Source: an uncultured bacterium | GTDB lineage: Bacteria; Myxococcota_A; Polyangia; Polyangiales; Houyiibacteriaceae | Reading direction: 5' to 3' | Assembly (NCBI GenBank): GCA_938024995.1 | Contig: CALJDU010000014.1 | Span: 62,001 to 126,000 of the forward strand | Length of the DNA: 64,000 nucleotides | Program-made: the position numbers and the translations under genes | Notes under the pieces: generated by a model | Seen by the model: the letters and a program-made list of their open reading frames with translations, nothing else | The model's database searches: none | What the model was told of the DNA's origin: nothing | Part shown: positions 62,193 through 64,000 of the stretch, one piece after another | Layout: each line of letters begins with the position of its first letter | Numbering within the stretch: position 1 is the stretch's first letter

Positions 62193-64000
62193 CTACTGCA
62201 CGCCGCCGAGCCAACCGCGAACGGTCGTGAACGAGGTCGGGGAGGGAAGCGTACGAGTGATCTCGCTGATGGTCGCGCCTTCAACCGGAGGGGTACCTCC
62301 GCCCGAGACGAGCGCCGTGAGCTGGAACTGTCCGCCACCGGTCTGACCGATGCGCTGGTAGTTGCGGCTGCCAACGTAGGGGTCGTCGACCGACGCGTCG
62401 GTGAAGTCCGTGCACGAGGGACGCTGCGTCACCGCGACACCCATCACGATCTGGTTGGAGAAGGGCCCGATCTTCCGGACGTAGTCGCCGGTGCCTTCCA
62501 CCTCTTCGATGCCCGCTGCCGGGAGCGGGAGACCTCGGTAGGAGCCAGCGGACTGACGGTACGCGACGCCCCAGAGGTTGCTGTAGCCGAAGTCACACGC
62601 GCTAAGCTCGTCGGCGCCCGTGCGGAAGGTCGCGAAGTAGACCTTGCTGTCGAAGAGCTGCAGCGGGCCGGTGACCTGCTCGCCACGCGAAAGCGGGATG
62701 ACCCAGTTGATCTCCGCGCTGACGTCGGTGACGGATCCAAAGGAGTCGTACTCAACGAGGTCCGTGATGGAGACGACGCGGTTCGACGAGAGCCCCTCGA
62801 GCGAGTCGACGTTGCCCGTGGCCTGAATCACGACGTTGTTGCCCTGGTTGTCGACCGAGACGATCGGCGCGAAGTGACCAGGCTGACCATCACGCGGTCC
62901 CGCGTTGTGGAACATGTCGTAGAAGGGAGTGACGTTCCAGTTGTCCATGTTCTGCGAGGACATATCGAGCCGCCAGATGACGCCGTCTTCATCCGTGACG
63001 TACGCACGGGTGGAGAGCTGGCCGACGGCGCCGCGGTCGAGCGCGACGGAACCGGTGACCGGCGAGTTGAAGGTACGGTCGTCGAAGTGCGCGAGGACCT
63101 CGCCGGTCGCCACGTCGATGACGAAGAGTCCGCGACCCTGGGTCTCCCAGCATCGGAGCTCTTCGCGGCTGACGTCGGCGCCTTCCGCGGTTTCAGGCAT
63201 CCCCGCTCCGGTCGGGCGACAGGTACCGCGGCAGAACGGAGACTCCACACCAGAGCCGCCAGGGAGAATCGCGATGGCGCGCTGCTCGACCGAGCCGCGG
63301 TTGTCGATGATGACCTGACCGAGCGCTGGCTCACCGTAGGAGAGACCCATGTTCGGGTGCGAGAACTGCCAGAGCGTCTTGGGCGCGAAGGGGTCAGTCA
63401 CGTCAAGCGCGAAGTAGCCCTTACCGCCCTGACGAAGACCCGACACGAGGACCGTGTGGTACTGCGAGGGATCCACCAGACCGTCGGCGGCCTTCCGGTA
63501 GAAGACGTCCTTGATGACCGGCGAGGAGTCGACCATCCACAGATGCGAGCGGCTCGCGCCCGCGAGGTTGGGCTGGACGAGGGAAGGGATGAAGCCGAAG
63601 AGCTCCGTACCCGCGGTGATGGTCTCGCCTGAGTGCGGACCCGCCGTGACGTTCGTGTCGCGCGTGGCGATGGCGTGGAGGATGCCGTCGTTCGAGCCAA
63701 CGTAGAGGGTCTCGGGTCGGTTCTCGACCACCGGCAAACGGCGGAAGGCGTTGAACGACTCGTCGCGCGTGTCCTGCTGAGGCGCACCGACGACCTGCGG
63801 CGAGGAGTGGTAGATGTCGCCGAGCTTCGCGTCTTCGCGGCCCTCACCGTAGAGCCACGAGACCGTGTCGCGGAACTCACCCGCGTCGCGCGTGCCGAAG
63901 CGGTAACGCGAGTACGGAACCGCGCTGAGGTCGATGTCGTTGACACCGCGCGCGGCCGGGAGAAGCGATGGATCACGTGGGCGAACCACGGCAGGACCAC
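62193..64000 (-). CDS. pilY1: PilY1-like type IV pilus protein, C-terminal part
   Basis: The frame is open at the right edge; the last ~600 residues are seen. The PilY1 beta-propeller is recognised by IYHSSPQVVGAP, ETLYVGSNDGILHAI, ELFGFIPSLVQPNL, HLWMVDSSPVIKDVFY, LVSGLRQGGKGYFALDVTDP and YVTDEDGVIWRLD, the standard order of these blades. PilY1 sits at the pilus tip and aids adhesion and pilus biogenesis. The Ca-binding Asp loop (DxDxDG in Pseudomonas) is not clear in this part. The von Willebrand-like N-terminus is outside the window. Confidence 0.93.
   Translation of the reverse strand, partial: GPAVVRPRDPSLLPAARGVNDIDLSAVPYSRYRFGTRDAGEFRDTVSWLYGEGREDAKLGDIYHSSPQVVGAPQQDTRDESFNAFRRLPVVENRPETLYVGSNDGILHAIATRDTNVTAGPHSGETITAGTELFGFIPSLVQPNLAGASRSHLWMVDSSPVIKDVFYRKAADGLVDPSQYHTVLVSGLRQGGKGYFALDVTDPFAPKTLWQFSHPNMGLSYGEPALGQVIIDNRGSVEQRAIAILPGGSGVESPFCRGTCRPTGAGMPETAEGADVSREELRCWETQGRGLFVIDVATGEVLAHFDDRTFNSPVTGSVALDRGAVGQLSTRAYVTDEDGVIWRLDMSSQNMDNWNVTPFYDMFHNAGPRDGQPGHFAPIVSVDNQGNNVVIQATGNVDSLEGLSSNRVVSITDLVEYDSFGSVTDVSAEINWVIPLSRGEQVTGPLQLFDSKVYFATFRTGADELSACDFGYSNLWGVAYRQSAGSYRGLPLPAAGIEEVEGTGDYVRKIGPFSNQIVMGVAVTQRPSCTDFTDASVDDPYVGSRNYQRIGQTGGGQFQLTALVSGGGTPPVEGATISEITRTLPSPTSFTTVRGWLGGVQ

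Overview
The window is chromosomal DNA from a very GC-rich, gene-dense bacterium. Several features point to a predatory or social deltaproteobacterium of the Myxococcota, most likely close to Sandaracinaceae/Polyangiales. These are GC-rich third codon positions, many lipoproteins whose lipobox Cys is followed by Gly and a run of Asp, MopE-type metal-binding repeats, Ser/Thr kinases, a PilY1-like pilus protein and a PrkA/DUF444/SpoVR set. This is a lineage inference from style; no rRNA or marker gene is present to prove it. No prophage, CRISPR array or intact insertion sequence was seen.

Layout. 1-2440: end of an FG-GAP/VCBS repeat protein, a membrane-anchored HExxH protease-like protein and a small unknown protein. 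2591-10463: a tight run of PhoH ATPase, a GHKL (Hsp90-type) ATPase and an overlapping 1742-residue protein whose N-terminus looks like a degenerate GHKL domain. 10541: tRNA-Phe with its own promoter and terminator. 10728-13891: lipoprotein, Old Yellow Enzyme-type oxidoreductase, haloalkane dehalogenase-like hydrolase, unknown. 14087-25827: prkA and, 7 kb away, DUF444 plus spoVR. Between them lie a C2-like exported protein, a GH10-like lipoprotein, and a BON/OmpA protein paired with a long coiled-coil membrane protein. 25879-34534: kinase-receiver fusion, MopE-repeat lipoprotein, RND pump with its periplasmic adaptor. 34680-36417: two tandem RlaP-like nucleotidyltransferases. 36611-39173: two ArsA-type ATPases with rdgB. 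39269-44577: CAP lipoprotein, an overlapping SRPBCC/metallo-hydrolase/SDR operon, beta-propeller-like lipoprotein, GNAT. 44637-48442: LysR-YeiH divergent pair, TauE-type exporter with an aldolase-like protein lacking the Schiff-base lysine. 48606-54765: fibrinogen-domain lipoprotein, PIN-PhoH, Cys-rich protein, PRC-barrel operon. 54816-64000: divergent lipoprotein pair, TAP-like hydrolase, PPK2 with a histone-H1-like tail, lipoprotein, PilY1 (partial).

How genes may work together. The PhoH/GHKL/giant run is closely packed and the last two genes overlap by 4 bases, suggesting one complex. OmpA/BON and the coiled-coil protein are 3 bases apart and probably form an envelope structure. PrkA, DUF444 and SpoVR are normally one stress/starvation module, here split. 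LysR-YeiH and aldolase-TauE converge on a small region of presumed sulfite/sulfonate transport. Much of the rest is extracytoplasmic lipoproteins with acidic tethers.

The best candidates for something undescribed are the GHKL/pseudo-GHKL giant pair (3610-10463), the PPK2 with a 145-residue Lys-rich tail (60180-61508), the OmpA/BON plus coiled-coil pair (18989-22873) and the PRC-barrel operon with two paralogous unknown proteins (53475-54765).
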